A stretch of 6,701 nucleotides of DNA from Desulfobacterales bacterium (GTDB lineage: Bacteria; Desulfobacterota; DSM-4660; Desulfatiglandales; Desulfatiglandaceae), in contig JAMOVZ010000193.1 in the NCBI GenBank assembly GCA_027061865.1, positions 1 to 6,701 of the forward strand, written 5' to 3'. How positions within the stretch are numbered: the stretch's first letter is position 1; each line of letters begins with the position of its first letter. Of this stretch, positions 5,944 to 6,701 are shown piece after piece. The notes under the pieces are model-generated. The model saw nothing but the letters and a program-made list of their open reading frames with translations, was not told the origin of the DNA and searched no databases. The position numbers and the translations under genes were made by a program.

Positions 5944-6426
5944 ATGGTCAGGACCGAGATTTCTCTTTTCTTGAAAAACCAGCCGGGGGAGCTCGGCAAG
6001 CTTGCTGAACTCTTGGGCAGCCACAATGTCAATATCGATGCCCTCACCATCCAAGATGCCTCAGAATATGTCCAGCAGCTCTTCAGGGCCCGGGGCAAGT
6101 CGCTCAAGCGGATTGCCCCTGCTGCCAGCTATGGCTCCATGCAAAAGGACTCAGTGGAGTATGCCCTGATCCGCTTGCTTGTTGACAACACGGACAAGGC
6201 CATAGACATGCTTTCCAGTGAAGGCTATATATTTGACATCGCCCCAGTCATTGCCATTGAAATAGACAATAAACCAGGCACCCTTGCAAAGATGGCAAAG
6301 AAGTTCGGAGAGGAAGGGATAAACATCAACTATGTCTATGGTTCGGCCCTCCCTCGGGGGAAAAAGTCACTATTTGTGTTTTGCCCTGAGGATATTGAAT
6401 TGGCGGCAGGAATCTTCAAAGACTAG
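5944..6426 (+). CDS. Tandem ACT-domain protein (putative amino-acid-binding regulator)
   Basis: A 160-residue protein made of two ACT domains and no catalytic domain. ACT 1 begins TEISLFLKNQPGELGKLAELLGSHNVNIDAL (4-34) and resumes at EYALIRLLVDNTDKAIDML (72-90). ACT 2 is VIAIEIDNKPGTLAKMAKKFGEEGININYVYGSA (102-135) and SLFVFCPEDIELAAGIF (142-158). Both contain the N/D-K/Q-P-G-x-L turn that usually shapes the ligand site. Tandem ACT proteins of this kind bind small ligands, often amino acids, but the ligand here is unknown. ACT 1 carries about 31 extra residues (41-71, rich in Arg, Lys, Gln and Ala) before its third strand, compared with what I expect for the family. The gene is probably co-transcribed with hflKC; any functional tie to FtsH control is speculation. 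Its TAG overlaps the kdsB stop on the other strand. Confidence 0.82.
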   Translation: MVRTEISLFLKNQPGELGKLAELLGSHNVNIDALTIQDASEYVQQLFRARGKSLKRIAPAASYGSMQKDSVEYALIRLLVDNTDKAIDMLSSEGYIFDIAPVIAIEIDNKPGTLAKMAKKFGEEGININYVYGSALPRGKKSLFVFCPEDIELAAGIFKD

Positions 6427-6701
6427 CCGAGCGCCCTTTCTACCCGGCCTATATCTTCGGGCACATCTACTTCTGGAGAGTCAAGGCTGGTAATCACCAC
6501 CTTGATCTTGTAGCCATTCTCCAGCGCCCTTAATTGCTCCAGCCTTTCTGCCTTCTCTAGAGTGCTTTGGGGAAGGCGTGAAAATATTTCCAAGAACCAA
6601 ACCTTATATGCATACACCCCTATGTGCTTCAAGTAGGTGGAAGTCTCACCCCCCCCATCCCTGTGATATGGAATAGGGGAGCGGGAAAAATAGAGGGCAA
6701 A
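6423..6701 (-). CDS. kdsB: 3-deoxy-manno-octulosonate cytidylyltransferase (CMP-KDO synthetase), C-terminal part
   Basis: The minus frame is open from the right window edge to a TAG (rc of 6423-6425), giving the last 92 residues of a protein that is normally about 250 long; the 5' part lies outside. KdsB couples CTP and KDO to CMP-KDO, the activated sugar for the inner core of lipopolysaccharide, in the cytosol. Recognisable C-terminal landmarks are ALYFSRSPIPYHRDG just inside the edge, then YLKHIGVYAYKVWFLEIF, LPQSTLEKAERLEQLRALENG, and the closing VDVPEDIGRVERAL. LKHIGVYAY is internal, and its leading TTG codon at 6632 should not be taken as a start. The gene is convergent with the ACT gene, their stops sharing CTAG. 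A run of eight G (C on the + strand, 6649-6656) encodes glycines in a surface-loop position and would break the frame if miscounted; as given, the frame is intact. Confidence 0.9.
   Translation of the reverse strand, partial: FALYFSRSPIPYHRDGGGETSTYLKHIGVYAYKVWFLEIFSRLPQSTLEKAERLEQLRALENGYKIKVVITSLDSPEVDVPEDIGRVERALG

Noticed and set aside
6423..6632. A complete 69-residue small protein starting at TTG 6632
   Set aside because: The frame stays open to the window edge and reads typical KdsB sequence (YFSRSPIPY), so this is an internal segment of kdsB.

Overview
The window looks like an ordinary, tightly packed chromosomal segment from a Gram-negative bacterium. A partial CMP-KDO synthetase gene (kdsB) implies lipopolysaccharide, and hflK/hflC fit a proteobacterial-type inner membrane. 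The gene mix and the wording of the proteins (an HflK with an MNWDWDKLK-type N-terminus, a DUF1015 protein, a tandem-ACT protein) suggest a deltaproteobacterium / Desulfobacterota. That placement is inference from family resemblance, not from a search. I see no mobile element, CRISPR array, tRNA, rRNA or phage gene, and no region longer than 80 bases without a gene.

Layout, left to right. Positions 1-42 probably hold the last 13 codons of a + strand gene that runs off the left edge. It converges on a minus-strand amidohydrolase gene (35-1387, MtaD-type 5'-methylthioadenosine/S-adenosylhomocysteine deaminase). A 61-base divergent gap follows, and a near-consensus sigma70 promoter reading rightwards has its -35 box over the mtaD start codon. 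This promoter should drive a DUF1015 gene (1449-2810) and, overlapping it by 29 bases, a TrmN6/YfiC-type tRNA adenine-N6 methyltransferase gene (2782-3504). That pair collides tail to tail with a small minus-strand DciA/DUF721-like gene (3491 to about 3790).

A short AT-rich gap (about 3830-3908) separates the DciA-like gene from a second rightward operon: hflK (3909-4967), hflC (4964-5914, ATGA overlap) and a tandem ACT-domain protein (5944-6426). The ACT gene meets the 3' end of kdsB (minus strand, running off the right edge). The two stop codons are superimposed on one CTAG palindrome.

Functionally this is housekeeping: purine-nucleoside salvage or detoxification, tRNA modification, helicase loading (DciA-like), membrane-protease control (HflKC, whose partner FtsH is not in the window) and lipopolysaccharide precursor synthesis. 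The least understood parts are the DUF1015 protein, and the ACT protein with an apparent insertion of about 31 residues in its first ACT domain. I found no convincing sign of a new multi-gene system; the findings are local oddities of gene overlap, regulation and domain architecture.
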